Below, one piece after another: positions 21,109 through 30,722 of a stretch of 52,487 bases of DNA (position 1 is its first letter; each line of letters opens with the position of its first letter). The notes beneath the pieces are model-generated. The model had not been told where the DNA came from, did not search any database, and saw nothing but the letters and a program-made list of their open reading frames with translations. The DNA is taken from the IMG/VR virus record IMGVR_UViG_3300022847_000008, positions 1-52,487 of that record; one strand, given 5' to 3'. Source of the stretch: a virus. The position numbers and the translations under genes were made by a program.

Positions 21109-22290
21109 ATGAAGACCGATCATTTCAATGAAATAGCTCTATCACCTAAAGGATTATACCCCCAACTGGTAGATAAATCAAAAAATTACTTTTCGTCCGA
21201 ATCGGGGTCAGATTTTCCGATTCGGAATTACATCGTTCAAATATATGATCGTTTTCCGGTAATGTTCCATTCTGATGATGTTTTCAATGATAAACTATTA
21301 GATTTTCTTATGGAAACCGGATCGCTGATATCGTTTACCAGTAACGGTAAATGTGAAAAAGCTATCGGTGAACCAATGGGTTTTCGCGGAGGGACATTTT
21401 GGTTCACATATAAAAACGACAATTTCATCAAAATAACGGTGAAAAGTCAAGATGATTCGGATTCACATTTCTGGGATGAAGAAAATATTAATTATACATC
21501 AAAAAAATATTTTAATCTGTCTATTATCGCACCCTGTGGGTCAAAAATGACTATAGATGACTTCATACCATTCATTGCTGAGATTGAAGGGTCTAAGATA
21601 CATTTATTCATCAAAGACGGTTACGGTGAATGCACGTTAGAACCACTAAAGGTGAAAGTCCCTAAAAATATGGATCTAGCTCTGAACTATGGTGAAAAAT
21701 TTGTTCCCATTTACAATATGATTCATAAGAGATTGGAAGAGAAACCCAATGGATTATATATGTTTCATGGACCTCCCGGAACCGGAAAATCAAGTTTAAT
21801 CAAATATTTGGCAGGAAATGTTAAAAGAGATTTCATTTATATTCCGACTACTATGCTAGAAACATTCGCCACAGATCCAGCATCTTTAAAAATGCTAATC
21901 GAAAAGAATAATTCAGTGTTCGTTCTCGAAGATGCTGAACGGTTGGTAATGCAACGCCATGGTGATAATCAAGATTCTTCCGCCGTATCAGCATTATTGA
22001 ATCTTTCTGATGGTATTTTGAGTGACATATTAAACATATCGATTATTATCACATATAACTGCCAAACGGATAAAATTGATAAGGCTCTTTTGAGAAAGGG
22101 TAGATTACAATCAAATTATAAGTTCGACCTACTATCGGTTGAAAACGCACAAAAACTTTGTAAATATCTTGAATACCCCGCCAAACTCACCGAATCTATA
22201 GTAGAACCGACAAGTTTGGCAGACATTTACAACCTTGAAACCGAAACAACATTTTATGAAGAACCAGAAGAACCAAAAGTTGGATTTTAA
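21109..22290 (+). CDS. BCS1-like AAA+ ATPase
   Basis: 393 residues. The N-terminal 200 residues have no recognised fold. The AAA+ core follows: Walker A GPPGTGKSS (about residues 222-230), Walker B VFVLEDAE (about 265-272), a sensor-1-like IIITYN and the arginine-bearing LRKGRL. The GTGKSSLIKYLAG and LSDGILSD segments fit the BCS1/AFG-like AAA branch. It probably remodels a protein or protein-DNA complex. The C-terminus (EEPEEPKVGF) is encoded over the start of the nuclease gene (35-nt overlap), so the two are made together. Confidence 0.85.
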   Translation: MKTDHFNEIALSPKGLYPQLVDKSKNYFSSESGSDFPIRNYIVQIYDRFPVMFHSDDVFNDKLLDFLMETGSLISFTSNGKCEKAIGEPMGFRGGTFWFTYKNDNFIKITVKSQDDSDSHFWDEENINYTSKKYFNLSIIAPCGSKMTIDDFIPFIAEIEGSKIHLFIKDGYGECTLEPLKVKVPKNMDLALNYGEKFVPIYNMIHKRLEEKPNGLYMFHGPPGTGKSSLIKYLAGNVKRDFIYIPTTMLETFATDPASLKMLIEKNNSVFVLEDAERLVMQRHGDNQDSSAVSALLNLSDGILSDILNISIIITYNCQTDKIDKALLRKGRLQSNYKFDLLSVENAQKLCKYLEYPAKLTESIVEPTSLADIYNLETETTFYEEPEEPKVGF

Positions 22291-23107
22291 TCCATCATTC
22301 GATTCCTACAACACACTTTTAGACCCTTTTAAAGACGTTGTATTTATAGCCAAGAACCATACCTATGAGATAGATGGTAATAAGATCCCCTTATCCGTGA
22401 CAGGATTATTATCTAAATACAAAAAACCATTCGATTCTCATAATATGTCGAATATCATTGCTCGAAAAGATGGTGTTGACCAAAAAGATGTATTAGATAA
22501 ATGGGATTTCGCCCGAGATTATGCAAATCATGCCGGAACCGAATTTCATGCATATGTTGAAAATTATCTCGAAAGACGACGGCTCGCTCTAGATAAGGAA
22601 TCTATTACAAAATTTTTTAAATTCCGAGAAGATTTTAAAGAGAGTGATTCTATACAAAAATATTATATCAAAATGGCCAAGATGATATCTGGTTTTCATG
22701 AATGGTATGAATGGTATAAGGAAGATCATACACTAATCAAATCAGAATTGGTTATCGGTGATAAAGAATGTAATCTAGCCGGAACGCTTGATAATCTTTC
22801 ATTCAACCGAAAAACTAATGAATTGGTAATTTTCGATTATAAAACTAACAAGGCTATCAATGTCGTTAGCAAGTATAAAGATCGTATGTTGGACCCCATA
22901 AGTCATTTAGATAACTGCGAACTTAATACATATAGCCTACAGATTTGGTTATATAAACTAATGATCGAAAGAAATACTCCTTACAAGTTGGGTGATTGTC
23001 ATATTCTATGGTTCAACGGTGATCGATGTGAAACGTTTGGGATTCTTGATCTTAAAAAAGAAGCATCAGATCTTTTGGATATTCAAACTAGTGGACACCG
23101 ATCTTAA
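22256..23107 (+). CDS. PD-(D/E)XK nuclease (RecB/Cas4-like fold)
   Basis: 283 residues from ATG 22256; an earlier in-frame ATG at 22235 is possible. Active-site pattern: HAGTEFHAYVE (motif with conserved His/Glu), AGTLDNLSF (Asp), ELVIFDYKTNK (the D-YK part of PD-(D/E)XK) and TYSLQIWLYKLM (Q-xxx-Y). It lacks the Cys cluster of a Cas4 iron-sulphur domain. The family acts as exonucleases in recombination and DNA processing. It overlaps the AAA+ gene, suggesting an ATPase-nuclease pair. Confidence 0.85.
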   Translation: MKNQKNQKLDFNPSFDSYNTLLDPFKDVVFIAKNHTYEIDGNKIPLSVTGLLSKYKKPFDSHNMSNIIARKDGVDQKDVLDKWDFARDYANHAGTEFHAYVENYLERRRLALDKESITKFFKFREDFKESDSIQKYYIKMAKMISGFHEWYEWYKEDHTLIKSELVIGDKECNLAGTLDNLSFNRKTNELVIFDYKTNKAINVVSKYKDRMLDPISHLDNCELNTYSLQIWLYKLMIERNTPYKLGDCHILWFNGDRCETFGILDLKKEASDLLDIQTSGHRS

Positions 23108-23256
23108 TATGACAAAATTTTAAAAAATGGAACATTGATCATATCAAACCTACAACCATTATAGGCTTGGGAAAATCATCATACGGGAGTAAAATAAACA
23201 ATAATGCAAATTTCTATCATCTTTGTTGACAGAATACACTAAGTAATTTCACAATT

Positions 23257-24342
23257 ATGCAAGACGAAATTCTCAGTTCATATTTAAAGGTTCTCAACGA
23301 AGATACCGAAACCAAATCGAGTGCTGTCAAAGGTGCTACTGCTCCAAGTGATAAACCATTCGGAGATAGTGCCGGAAAATTTGAAGATGGCAACGATTCT
23401 GATGAATTCGTTGATATCGACAAACCATCCGAAGATAAAAATCTTTCAGGTGATGTCAAAAAAGGTGAACCTAAAAAACTAAAAAAAGAGTTCAAGAACC
23501 CATTTGATGATCTTTACAACAAGATCCTTGGAGAAAATAGTTTCAACTTTTCAACAGACGAAGATGAAATCGAACCAGTCGAAGACGAAGAATCTGGTTT
23601 TGGATCAGAAGACCTTGAAAATGGATTCGGTGATGAAGACGACCTAGATCTTGATGATCTCGGTGATGAAGACGATCTCGGTGATGAAGATGATCTCGGT
23701 GATGAAGATGATCTCGGTGGTGAAGAAGTTGATCTCGGTGTCTTAGTTTCTACTCTTAGAGATGTCCTTTCACAATTAGAACAAATTGTCGGAGACGACG
23801 AAGATGAGGATTCTAACGATGATGAAGATATCGAAGATATTGAAGACTTGGAAGACGAAGACGATGAAGATGCTTTCGGTTCCGATGAAGAAGACAACGA
23901 AGACGATGATGAAGACGATGATTCTGACAACCCATTCGGTGAAGGGTTTAAGCGTGACCAATTCGATAAAAAGAAGAAAGGTGATAAGACATCCAATAAA
24001 AAGAACAAGTCTATGAAAGGCAAGTTCAAAAAGTTTGAAAAAAATCGCGGTAACGAATCCGATGATGTCAAAGAAGAAGCTGTCAAAGTAATTGGTTTGA
24101 AAAAAAATGTAAATCTTAAACCTTTCAAGGGTAACATCAAACCCCTTCAAAGCAAAAAGGCAGAAGTCCCCGGAAACAATCCAAAGGCTTCGAGCAAGAA
24201 AGCGCAAACCCCTTCCACTGGAAAGGGATTCGATGGTGTTCCTTCCAAACTATCTCCATCGGCTGGACACAATTTGATGAAAGCATCAAGTCACTCGGTT
24301 TCTGGTGCTGTTAAGACTGGAAAAGGTTTGTTCGATCAGTAA
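23257..24342 (+). CDS. Very acidic prohead-core-like protein
   Basis: 361 residues. The N-terminus is leader-like (MQDEILSSYLKVLNED), followed by a linker and a segment around residues 105-220 dominated by Asp and Glu, with repeated LGDEDD units. A basic, low-complexity C-terminal third (KKKKGDKTSNKKNKSMKGK) follows. Such acid/base block proteins are typical of T4-like prohead core or scaffold proteins (compare gp67), but no direct homology can be claimed. A strong terminator follows. The DNA repeat GATGATCTCGGTGATGAAGA reflects recent slippage. Confidence 0.6.
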   Translation: MQDEILSSYLKVLNEDTETKSSAVKGATAPSDKPFGDSAGKFEDGNDSDEFVDIDKPSEDKNLSGDVKKGEPKKLKKEFKNPFDDLYNKILGENSFNFSTDEDEIEPVEDEESGFGSEDLENGFGDEDDLDLDDLGDEDDLGDEDDLGDEDDLGGEEVDLGVLVSTLRDVLSQLEQIVGDDEDEDSNDDEDIEDIEDLEDEDDEDAFGSDEEDNEDDDEDDDSDNPFGEGFKRDQFDKKKKGDKTSNKKNKSMKGKFKKFEKNRGNESDDVKEEAVKVIGLKKNVNLKPFKGNIKPLQSKKAEVPGNNPKASSKKAQTPSTGKGFDGVPSKLSPSAGHNLMKASSHSVSGAVKTGKGLFDQ

Positions 24343-24367
24343 CAAATATTAAAATTATCCCCCTCTC

Positions 24368-24398
24368 AAAAGGCAACATTTCACGATGTTGCCTTTTT
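24368..24398 (+). terminator. Rho-independent terminator
   Basis: AAAAGGCAACAT (24368-24379) pairs with ATGTTGCCTTTT (24386-24397), loop TTCACG, T-rich end. Confidence 0.92.
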
Positions 24399-24402
24399 TG
24401 TT

Positions 24403-24410
24403 GATAAGTA
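24403..24410 (+). promoter_or_regulatory. Late-promoter-like octamer GATAAGTA
   Basis: Lies 7 nt before the ATG at 24418 and just after the terminator. Confidence 0.5.
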
Positions 24411-24417
24411 ATATTAT

Positions 24418-25458
24418 ATGGATTTTTTAGAAATTTTAGAAGAAGCGTTTAACACTAAGACCCTTGGGTCAAAGGTGGGGCAACAAACATTTCAGGCTAA
24501 TATGTTGACATCTGAACTTGCTCGTAAGTTGCAACCATCAGATAGAAATAAAAGATATGTATATAAACATCTATTCGGTGCTCTCCGCGAATCTTTAACA
24601 CCTGAAAAGTTTGATATCTATAAATCTTTTATACACTCTAGCGATGATCGAAACAATTTTTTAGAAATTCTACGCCATACAATAAATACAAAATTTAATA
24701 ATATGATAGGATCAGGATCATCTATAAATTTCTTGGGTAAAAATACTATTAGACAAATTATTGATATATTCCCAACATCAGATTACTCCCACGAATCTGA
24801 TAAACATGGTGACCCTATGACAACTCGACGCAAGGTAACACAATTTAAACCAAAGGAACGGGTAGAAGAATCGGCATCACCTAGGCAGATAATCAGTCAT
24901 TATATTAAGAGAGTTATTCTTTATACAATTCAAAAAGATCCAAAAATGCATGGTGTCCGTAATATTGCATCAATGATTAAAAATATTATAGAAACGGAAT
25001 TAGGAGAATTATCAACCAATCAGTTAGATTATTTCGCCAAGGGGGTAGAAAAACAAATAATTAATAGGAATCAGCGTTATAAAATAGGAACATTACGCGG
25101 TTTATTGACAAATGTTCAGGTTGAGAATGTTGCTACACCATTTCAAAAATATAATAAAAAACACACTAATACTAATTCCCATCAACATTCTATGAGACGA
25201 ACGATGGGTAATGATACGGATAGAGAATCAAAAACTATGGTTCCTCGGGTTAGAAAAGATTTAAAGACTCCCTACCAATCTAGTGTTGCAAACGTGGCCC
25301 AGAATCAAACAAAAATTTTAACACCTTTTGATATTAGAAATTTAGAACAAGATTATCAAATCGATTTTAGCGATAGAAGAGTCAAAACTATCAAAGGTAA
25401 AACTAATATGATGTTAGTCCCTCTACAGAATGGTGGTTGGAAATTGGAACATAAATAA
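24418..25458 (+). CDS. Hypothetical structural-region protein, 346 aa
   Basis: The N-terminus MDFLEILEEAFNTKTLGS resembles the short leaders elsewhere in the window, and LEEA fits the T4 prohead protease rule. The middle is helical and basic; the C-terminus (MMLVPLQNGGWKLEHK) is beta-like. No domain recognised. It stands first in a run leading to a neck-like protein and the tail fibre, with one base between its stop codon and the next start. A virion role (neck or head) is likely from position. Confidence 0.65.
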   Translation: MDFLEILEEAFNTKTLGSKVGQQTFQANMLTSELARKLQPSDRNKRYVYKHLFGALRESLTPEKFDIYKSFIHSSDDRNNFLEILRHTINTKFNNMIGSGSSINFLGKNTIRQIIDIFPTSDYSHESDKHGDPMTTRRKVTQFKPKERVEESASPRQIISHYIKRVILYTIQKDPKMHGVRNIASMIKNIIETELGELSTNQLDYFAKGVEKQIINRNQRYKIGTLRGLLTNVQVENVATPFQKYNKKHTNTNSHQHSMRRTMGNDTDRESKTMVPRVRKDLKTPYQSSVANVAQNQTKILTPFDIRNLEQDYQIDFSDRRVKTIKGKTNMMLVPLQNGGWKLEHK

Positions 25459-25459
25459 T

Positions 25460-26089
25460 ATGTCGAGATTACGATATCAGAATAAAAATTTAAATCTGAA
25501 TGAACGTCAACTGTTCTCGGCTCAGTGGAGAGAACAGATTGATATTTATGGTCAGGAAGTTGGATATTATTCCAATAAAGCAACATTGGATACGATGCAC
25601 CCTTTATATGGTGAAGACCCTAATTCTGGATTTTTAAAACCTAGAGAGATTATTTTATTGTTGGATATGAACAATGATGCATATCTTCTTTCAAAATTCG
25701 GTATTATTGCTGATTCTGACCTTAGCGGAGTCATCCATCCATTTCACTTCAACGCCCTTTTTGGGGGCACTATAGAGCCAAAGGCGGGGGATCTACTCAA
25801 GTTGACCGAATTCGGTGCGGACCGTTTGAATTTTCCGAAACGTGGTGCCAATGTTTATGAGCTAACCGAGATAAAAGATGAATTCGAATTGAATGCACTT
25901 GGGGGTCACTACGTGTGGTTCTTCAAAAGTCGTCGTTACGATTTTTCTAACGAACCCGGAAGCCCCGGTGCTGGTGTTGGAAACAATCCTGCTAATGATA
26001 ATGATGCAATAGAAGCAGAATCCCTAGATAACTTCGATTATCTTAAAGAAAACCCTTGTGCCGATACAAATATTTATGGTGATTATTAA
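25460..26089 (+). CDS. Putative neck protein (T4 gp14-like)
   Basis: 209 residues from ATG 25460, directly after the preceding stop. NERQLFSAQWREQIDIYGQE and VGYYSNKATLDTMHPLYGED, followed by REIILLLDMNNDAYLLSKFG, fit the pattern of T4-type neck proteins, where an IYG-V-Y-Y element precedes a segment describing the connector-binding domain. The protein ends in a Gly/Asn-rich linker and a short acidic tail. It would join head and tail. Similarity is judged by eye, so the exact gp number is uncertain. Confidence 0.6.
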   Translation: MSRLRYQNKNLNLNERQLFSAQWREQIDIYGQEVGYYSNKATLDTMHPLYGEDPNSGFLKPREIILLLDMNNDAYLLSKFGIIADSDLSGVIHPFHFNALFGGTIEPKAGDLLKLTEFGADRLNFPKRGANVYELTEIKDEFELNALGGHYVWFFKSRRYDFSNEPGSPGAGVGNNPANDNDAIEAESLDNFDYLKENPCADTNIYGDY

Positions 26090-26134
26090 ATGGTTAAATA
26101 AATTTAACCATATTGCCAAATAATTACTATGAAT

Positions 26135-26142
26135 AATAAGTA
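26135..26142 (+). promoter_or_regulatory. Late-promoter-like octamer AATAAGTA
   Basis: Lies 5 nt before the ATG at 26148. Confidence 0.4.
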
Positions 26143-26147
26143 ATTAT

Positions 26148-26504
26148 ATGTTACCAGCTTTAGCCAACTTACCGGATTGTTATAGAGGGGATTCTTACGG
26201 TCCTATAACATTTACATTCTTAGATTCTGAAAAGAATCCTTTAGATGTTACTAATGCAATCGTTATATGTTCTGTTGGTAATATCGGAGAAACCAGAGAC
26301 CGAGAAATCGTTTTAAAATGGCCTTCGGACACCCATGGTGTTTCTTTGAGTGCTAATGTTATCACCTTAGAAACCGTTCCGGCTAGTGCAATGAAAATGT
26401 CACCGGAAATATATTATTATGATTTTCAGGTGACTATCGATAATTACACTCGAACATATCTCCGTGGAAATTTAACGGTTATTGATGAAGTAACGAATTA
26501 CTAA
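26148..26504 (+). CDS. Tail-fibre-adjacent beta-sandwich protein
   Basis: 118 residues. The N-terminal DCYRGDSYGPITFTFLD and PLDVTNAIVICSVGN, then IYYYDFQVTI, form the pattern of small Ig-like proteins that precede tail-fibre or upper-baseplate genes in many phages. Its stop overlaps the fibre start by one base (TAATG), so the two are co-translated. It is likely a fibre-attachment or baseplate-periphery protein. Confidence 0.6.
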   Translation: MLPALANLPDCYRGDSYGPITFTFLDSEKNPLDVTNAIVICSVGNIGETRDREIVLKWPSDTHGVSLSANVITLETVPASAMKMSPEIYYYDFQVTIDNYTRTYLRGNLTVIDEVTNY

Positions 26505-29500
26505 TGTCCGAAGAAGTTAAATATTATATAGAAGTTTCGAGTCCGTCTTCTGATGAAAATTATAACATCAGCGTTTCTGGACCACAAACTAATGTGTCAC
26601 AGATCGTTCTCAAAGAAGAATATTCTTGTTTTCCGGTTTATGGTGCATTAGATCATCTATTAGAAGGTTCTGTAAACTGGAACAGTGTATATGCATCGGT
26701 TACTTCGACGAGTTCTTTTTGGAATAGCGTATATTCATATGTTAATACTACTAGTGCTCTAGATTTTAACATAGAACAGATAACAACCTTTGTTATTACC
26801 AATAGTGCAAATTTATTAGAAGTCGATACTCTGGTGAGTTTAACCTCGGCTCAATGGAATAGTGTATATGCTTATGTGAATTATACTAGTTCCATAGATT
26901 TTAATTGGGGAGATATCCACGGTGATATAAATGATCAGATCGATCTAAAAAATGCACTAGATTTAAAGGCAACCACCATAGATTTAACAGACCATACTAC
27001 AAATTCATCTAACCCACATAATGTTACCAAATTACAGATCGGATTGGGTAGTTCTGATAATACATCGGATATTTCTAAACCTGTATCCAATTTAACATTA
27101 TCAGCACTCGATTTAAAATCTAATATTGGTCACACTCATACCGAGAATGAAATAACAAATTTAGATAAATATACCCAATCTCAGACCAATACTCTATTAA
27201 CCGGAAAAATTTCCACATCAGAAAAAGGTGCTAACAACGGCGTATCGACTCTAGATTCCGGAGGCAAAGTTCCAGCCTCACAATTACCTTCAACGGTCAT
27301 GGAATTCAAGGGAACTTATGATCCCAACACGAACACGCCCACATTGGCTAATGGTTCTGGTGACATTGGGGATGTTTATATTGCAATTTCAGGGTCTCAT
27401 GATTTTGGTGCCGGATCTATTACATTTGATGACGGGGATTGGGTTATCTATGCAAATTCGATATGGCAAAAATCTATAAACTCTAACAAAGTTGTATCTG
27501 TCAACGGACAACAAGGTGTTGTCTCCCTAGATACTGGAGATATTGTAGAAGGTAGTAATCTATATTTTACAGAAGGAAGAGTATCTGCAAATTCTAATGT
27601 TAGTGCAAATACATCGGCAAGGCATTCGGCTCTTTCTGTAACCGATAGTTCAGAAATTGATTTTGCGTTAACCGGACAGAATCTTAGTGCATCTCTTATT
27701 GCAGGATCTATTGATGTTTTAAAATTAGACTCAGGTGTTCAAACGTCTCTAGGCAAAGCTGATAATGCATTATTAATAGGTAACAACCTTTCTGACGTAC
27801 TTGATGCAGGTACAGCAATATCTAACTTAGGTGTAGATACGTTGCTAGATTTAAAAGCTCCCTTGGCAGACCCAGACTTTACAGGAGATATATCTGTTAA
27901 TACAGATGATTTATTTGTTGAAGAAAGTACGGGTAACGTAGGAATTGGGACGACATCACCGAGCACACCTCTTCATGTTTCAAGTGATAGTTCCACAACT
28001 ATAAGATTGGAAAGGCCGCTTGTTAATGGGGCTTGGGTTTGGGGTGTTGGAAATGGGGGATTTGGTACTACGCGAGACCTTATTTTCAGACCTGTGTATC
28101 AAGATAATCGTGTAGGTATACAAAATCAAGGTTCTGCCGCATTAAGATGGTGGGCGAATTCAAGTAGTGGGGATACCTACCAATTGGGTAGTCTTGGTAT
28201 TGGTATAAGCACATTTAACAGTAAGTTGAATGTTGTTGGAAATGCTGCCATCGGTACGACATATTCAGGAATTGCTGCCCCAACAAATGGTTTAATTGTT
28301 GAAGGTAACGTAGGAATTGGAACCACAACACCAAGTTCAAAACTTCAAATAGACACAGGAATTGCAACAACAAAAGGTCTAATAGTAAAAGGCTTTACTT
28401 CACAATCTGCTAATTTGCAAGAGTGGCAGAACTCAAGCGGGACAAATCTTGCCTATGTGAATTCCAAAGGTAAATTTACTAGCAGTGCAGGTTCTAATGG
28501 AGGATTTGCTTTTGATTATGGAACAAATGGAATGCTTTGGGACCCAACACACGGCCCCTATTTCGTGAGTTCCGGAGGGTTTGTAGTGCAGATTGATGGA
28601 GACAATAATGATTCAGACACAAGATATTTTGGTGTTTTTAAAAATTCTAATAATTATGGTGGCGGTACAGAATTGTTCAGAGTGGGTGAGGACGGCAACG
28701 TAGGAATTGGAACGACGACTCCCGGTGCCAAATTGCAAATAGATACAGGAGCAACAGGAACTATTGGTCAGATCATCAAAGGTTTTGCAGGGCAGACAGC
28801 TAATCTTCAAGAATGGCAAAACAGTTCAGGAACCGTTTTAAGTGTCGTTAATTCTGTCGGTAACGTCGGGATTGGAACCACATCACCAAGTTCAAAACTA
28901 ACGGTTCAGGGTGATACTGTATTGAATTCAGGCAAAACATTGAGCCTCAGAGATTCGGATGGATTCGAACGGTTTTACGTAGCAGATGATGGTACAGTTC
29001 TATTTCAATCGGGAAATAAAAATGCCGCTTACTATATGTATTGGTCACCAACCATTGCTGGTGGTGCTGGTGGTCTTAGCATGTCTAATTGTGGAATTTA
29101 TCTTTGGGGTAGTGGTAGTAAGCTCACATCAATAAATAGTCCACTATATTTGAACGGCTCACACACAAGCGGCAAAGCCGTCTATATGTATGCGTCTAGT
29201 CCATCAGTTCCAGACATGGCTGTTAAGGATGGAAGTGTAGGAATCGGCACCGGGACTACTGCCCCATCTTCTAAGTTGCAACTACTTTCAACCACTGAAC
29301 AATTCCGTTCAGGATATGATGCCTCAAACTATTGGAACGCAACTACAGGTTCAACAGGCATCACTACATTTAATGCGGCTGGAAGTGGAGCAGGGTTTAA
29401 TTTTGCAGGTGGCAACGTAGGAATTGGGACTACCTCCCCCGCATTCAAGCTCGACGTAGCCGGATCAGCAAGATTCACCGACAATGTTCTCATAGGAGAT

Positions 29501-30283
29501 GCCGCAGGGGACTCGCACGTTGTCAGAGGCAGCATCACAGCACAAGACGCCACAGCGGTAGGAGCAAATGACTTGGCGAATGTTGGGGCATTGGATGCTC
29601 GATATCTTCTAACATATTGGCCTATGCCTTCGATGAATTCCAACCCTAGACAAGACAAAACAGTAGGTGGTCCAGCCATTACTTATGGAGACGCACAACT
29701 GAGCCTTACGACAGGAGATGTGGAAACAAATTTCGCCTTACAATATTATTCCGCATATGAGGGACAATCCCTTACCTTCGATTCTAGTAATCGAAAAGTA
29801 TTCGGAACAAATTTTGGATGGGCATTCATAGGATATTGTGGTTGCAGAGAAATATCCAAGCTTCACAGAATAATCATTGGGGGGGTGGATTCTTCCGCTG
29901 AAAGTTATGACTACGGAAATTTAGCATCCACTGGAATATGCATTGAATCAATTTCTGATACTGCTAATAATCCAAAGTTTCGAATATTAGTGAAGACAAA
30001 CAATACCACTTTAACTACAGGTGTATGGAGCGGCGTCATTGCAAGCTCTGTATTGATGTATCATTATTGGTTGGTGCAAGACGCAGCATCTTGTTATCTT
30101 TATGGGCGCGAGAACCCTACCGCCGCATGGTCCTTAATTTGTTCTGTTGCGGCTGTCCCTTCTGGAAGTATCACTAGTGGTCGTGCCTTCTCTTTCTGTA
30201 GGTTTGTGTATGGAGCTTCGGCGGGAACAGGAGGGAAGTTGACCGCCTATAGATTAGTGGAAACCTATGGATCACTTCCTTAA
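26504..30283 (+). CDS. Long tail fibre / receptor-binding protein
   Basis: 1259 residues. The N-terminal 200 residues have repeating NSVYAYVN-type units and an HTHTENEITNLD collar motif. A VVSVNGQQGVVSLDTGDI hinge follows near residue 330, typical of tail fibres. From about 476 to 980 there are six NVGIGTTSPSSKL-like modules (around residues 476, 601, 733, 786, 911 and 970), which build the trimeric shaft. The C-terminal 300 residues are a different, beta-rich domain, probably the receptor-binding tip. No chaperone/autoprotease domain is visible. Base composition is richer in G and C in the shaft and tip than at the start, suggesting exchange of the distal part. Confidence 0.88.
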   Translation: MSEEVKYYIEVSSPSSDENYNISVSGPQTNVSQIVLKEEYSCFPVYGALDHLLEGSVNWNSVYASVTSTSSFWNSVYSYVNTTSALDFNIEQITTFVITNSANLLEVDTLVSLTSAQWNSVYAYVNYTSSIDFNWGDIHGDINDQIDLKNALDLKATTIDLTDHTTNSSNPHNVTKLQIGLGSSDNTSDISKPVSNLTLSALDLKSNIGHTHTENEITNLDKYTQSQTNTLLTGKISTSEKGANNGVSTLDSGGKVPASQLPSTVMEFKGTYDPNTNTPTLANGSGDIGDVYIAISGSHDFGAGSITFDDGDWVIYANSIWQKSINSNKVVSVNGQQGVVSLDTGDIVEGSNLYFTEGRVSANSNVSANTSARHSALSVTDSSEIDFALTGQNLSASLIAGSIDVLKLDSGVQTSLGKADNALLIGNNLSDVLDAGTAISNLGVDTLLDLKAPLADPDFTGDISVNTDDLFVEESTGNVGIGTTSPSTPLHVSSDSSTTIRLERPLVNGAWVWGVGNGGFGTTRDLIFRPVYQDNRVGIQNQGSAALRWWANSSSGDTYQLGSLGIGISTFNSKLNVVGNAAIGTTYSGIAAPTNGLIVEGNVGIGTTTPSSKLQIDTGIATTKGLIVKGFTSQSANLQEWQNSSGTNLAYVNSKGKFTSSAGSNGGFAFDYGTNGMLWDPTHGPYFVSSGGFVVQIDGDNNDSDTRYFGVFKNSNNYGGGTELFRVGEDGNVGIGTTTPGAKLQIDTGATGTIGQIIKGFAGQTANLQEWQNSSGTVLSVVNSVGNVGIGTTSPSSKLTVQGDTVLNSGKTLSLRDSDGFERFYVADDGTVLFQSGNKNAAYYMYWSPTIAGGAGGLSMSNCGIYLWGSGSKLTSINSPLYLNGSHTSGKAVYMYASSPSVPDMAVKDGSVGIGTGTTAPSSKLQLLSTTEQFRSGYDASNYWNATTGSTGITTFNAAGSGAGFNFAGGNVGIGTTSPAFKLDVAGSARFTDNVLIGDAAGDSHVVRGSITAQDATAVGANDLANVGALDARYLLTYWPMPSMNSNPRQDKTVGGPAITYGDAQLSLTTGDVETNFALQYYSAYEGQSLTFDSSNRKVFGTNFGWAFIGYCGCREISKLHRIIIGGVDSSAESYDYGNLASTGICIESISDTANNPKFRILVKTNNTTLTTGVWSGVIASSVLMYHYWLVQDAASCYLYGRENPTAAWSLICSVAAVPSGSITSGRAFSFCRFVYGASAGTGGKLTAYRLVETYGSLP

Positions 30284-30287
30284 TTTT

Positions 30288-30467
30288 ATGAACAGTACAC
30301 CACAAACCGAGAACTCAGGTTTCGAAAATCTCGATACATTTGATAGAATAATTTTCTTCCATATCGAAAATCTTGGCACCCAAGGGAAAATTGCTTGGGA
30401 CGCCTCTTATATGTATGTATGCACCGCAACTGATACTTGGAAAAGAAGTGGACTATCTACTTGGTAA
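30288..30467 (+). CDS. Short tail-fibre-tip-like protein, 59 aa (chimeric)
   Basis: The C-terminal GKIAWDASYMYVCTATDTWK is the usual end of short phage fibre-associated proteins. The middle 20 residues are encoded by a 60-bp segment (30324-30383) that is 59/60 identical to the antisense of the ATPase gene at 30740-30799, so the gene is a recombination product. The ATG at 30288 is used here; one at 30267 overlaps the fibre stop. It could be a fibre chaperone or adhesin, if it is functional. Confidence 0.55.
   Translation: MNSTPQTENSGFENLDTFDRIIFFHIENLGTQGKIAWDASYMYVCTATDTWKRSGLSTW
30324..30383 (+). repeat. 60-bp duplication, copy inside the fibre-tip-like gene
   Basis: Starts GAAAATCTCGATACATTT and ends GGCACCCAA. 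One mismatch to 30740-30799 in the same plus-strand orientation. Confidence 0.95.
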
Positions 30468-30497
30468 TTTTTAAAGCTTGTAATTAACCAATCCGCG

Positions 30498-30505
30498 AAT
30501 AAATA
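30498..30505 (+). promoter_or_regulatory. Late-promoter-like octamer AATAAATA
   Basis: Lies 7 nt before the ATG at 30513. Confidence 0.4.
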
Positions 30506-30512
30506 TTGATAT

Positions 30513-30722
30513 ATGTCAGATACACCAACAACCAAAAATAAAGATTCCAAAGCACCGGAACAAGGAGAAATCACCCCAATTCAGGCACTGAACAATTTGT
30601 ACATGGCATCAAAAATGGCACCTCTTACGGCGAATGATCATGAAGTCTTAAAAAAATCAGCAGTACTTTTACAAGAATTTATAAATGGTCAGACTGTGGA
30701 TTCTAATTTACCAGTGAGGTAA
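30513..30722 (+). CDS. Small hypothetical protein, 69 aa
   Basis: A polar, Lys/Pro-rich N-terminal 20 residues is followed by a helix pair (ITPIQALNNLYMASKMAPL and NDHEVLKKSAVLLQEFI). This small coiled-coil-like fold is common in minor phage virion proteins. It converges with the ATPase gene, overlapping it by 34 bp at the 3' ends. Function unknown. Confidence 0.6.
   Translation: MSDTPTTKNKDSKAPEQGEITPIQALNNLYMASKMAPLTANDHEVLKKSAVLLQEFINGQTVDSNLPVR

Noticed and set aside
23514-24207. Long Ser/Phe-rich open frames on the minus strand opposite the acidic gene
   Set aside because: They are reverse-strand shadows of GAT/GAA-rich Asp/Glu codons, without start signals.
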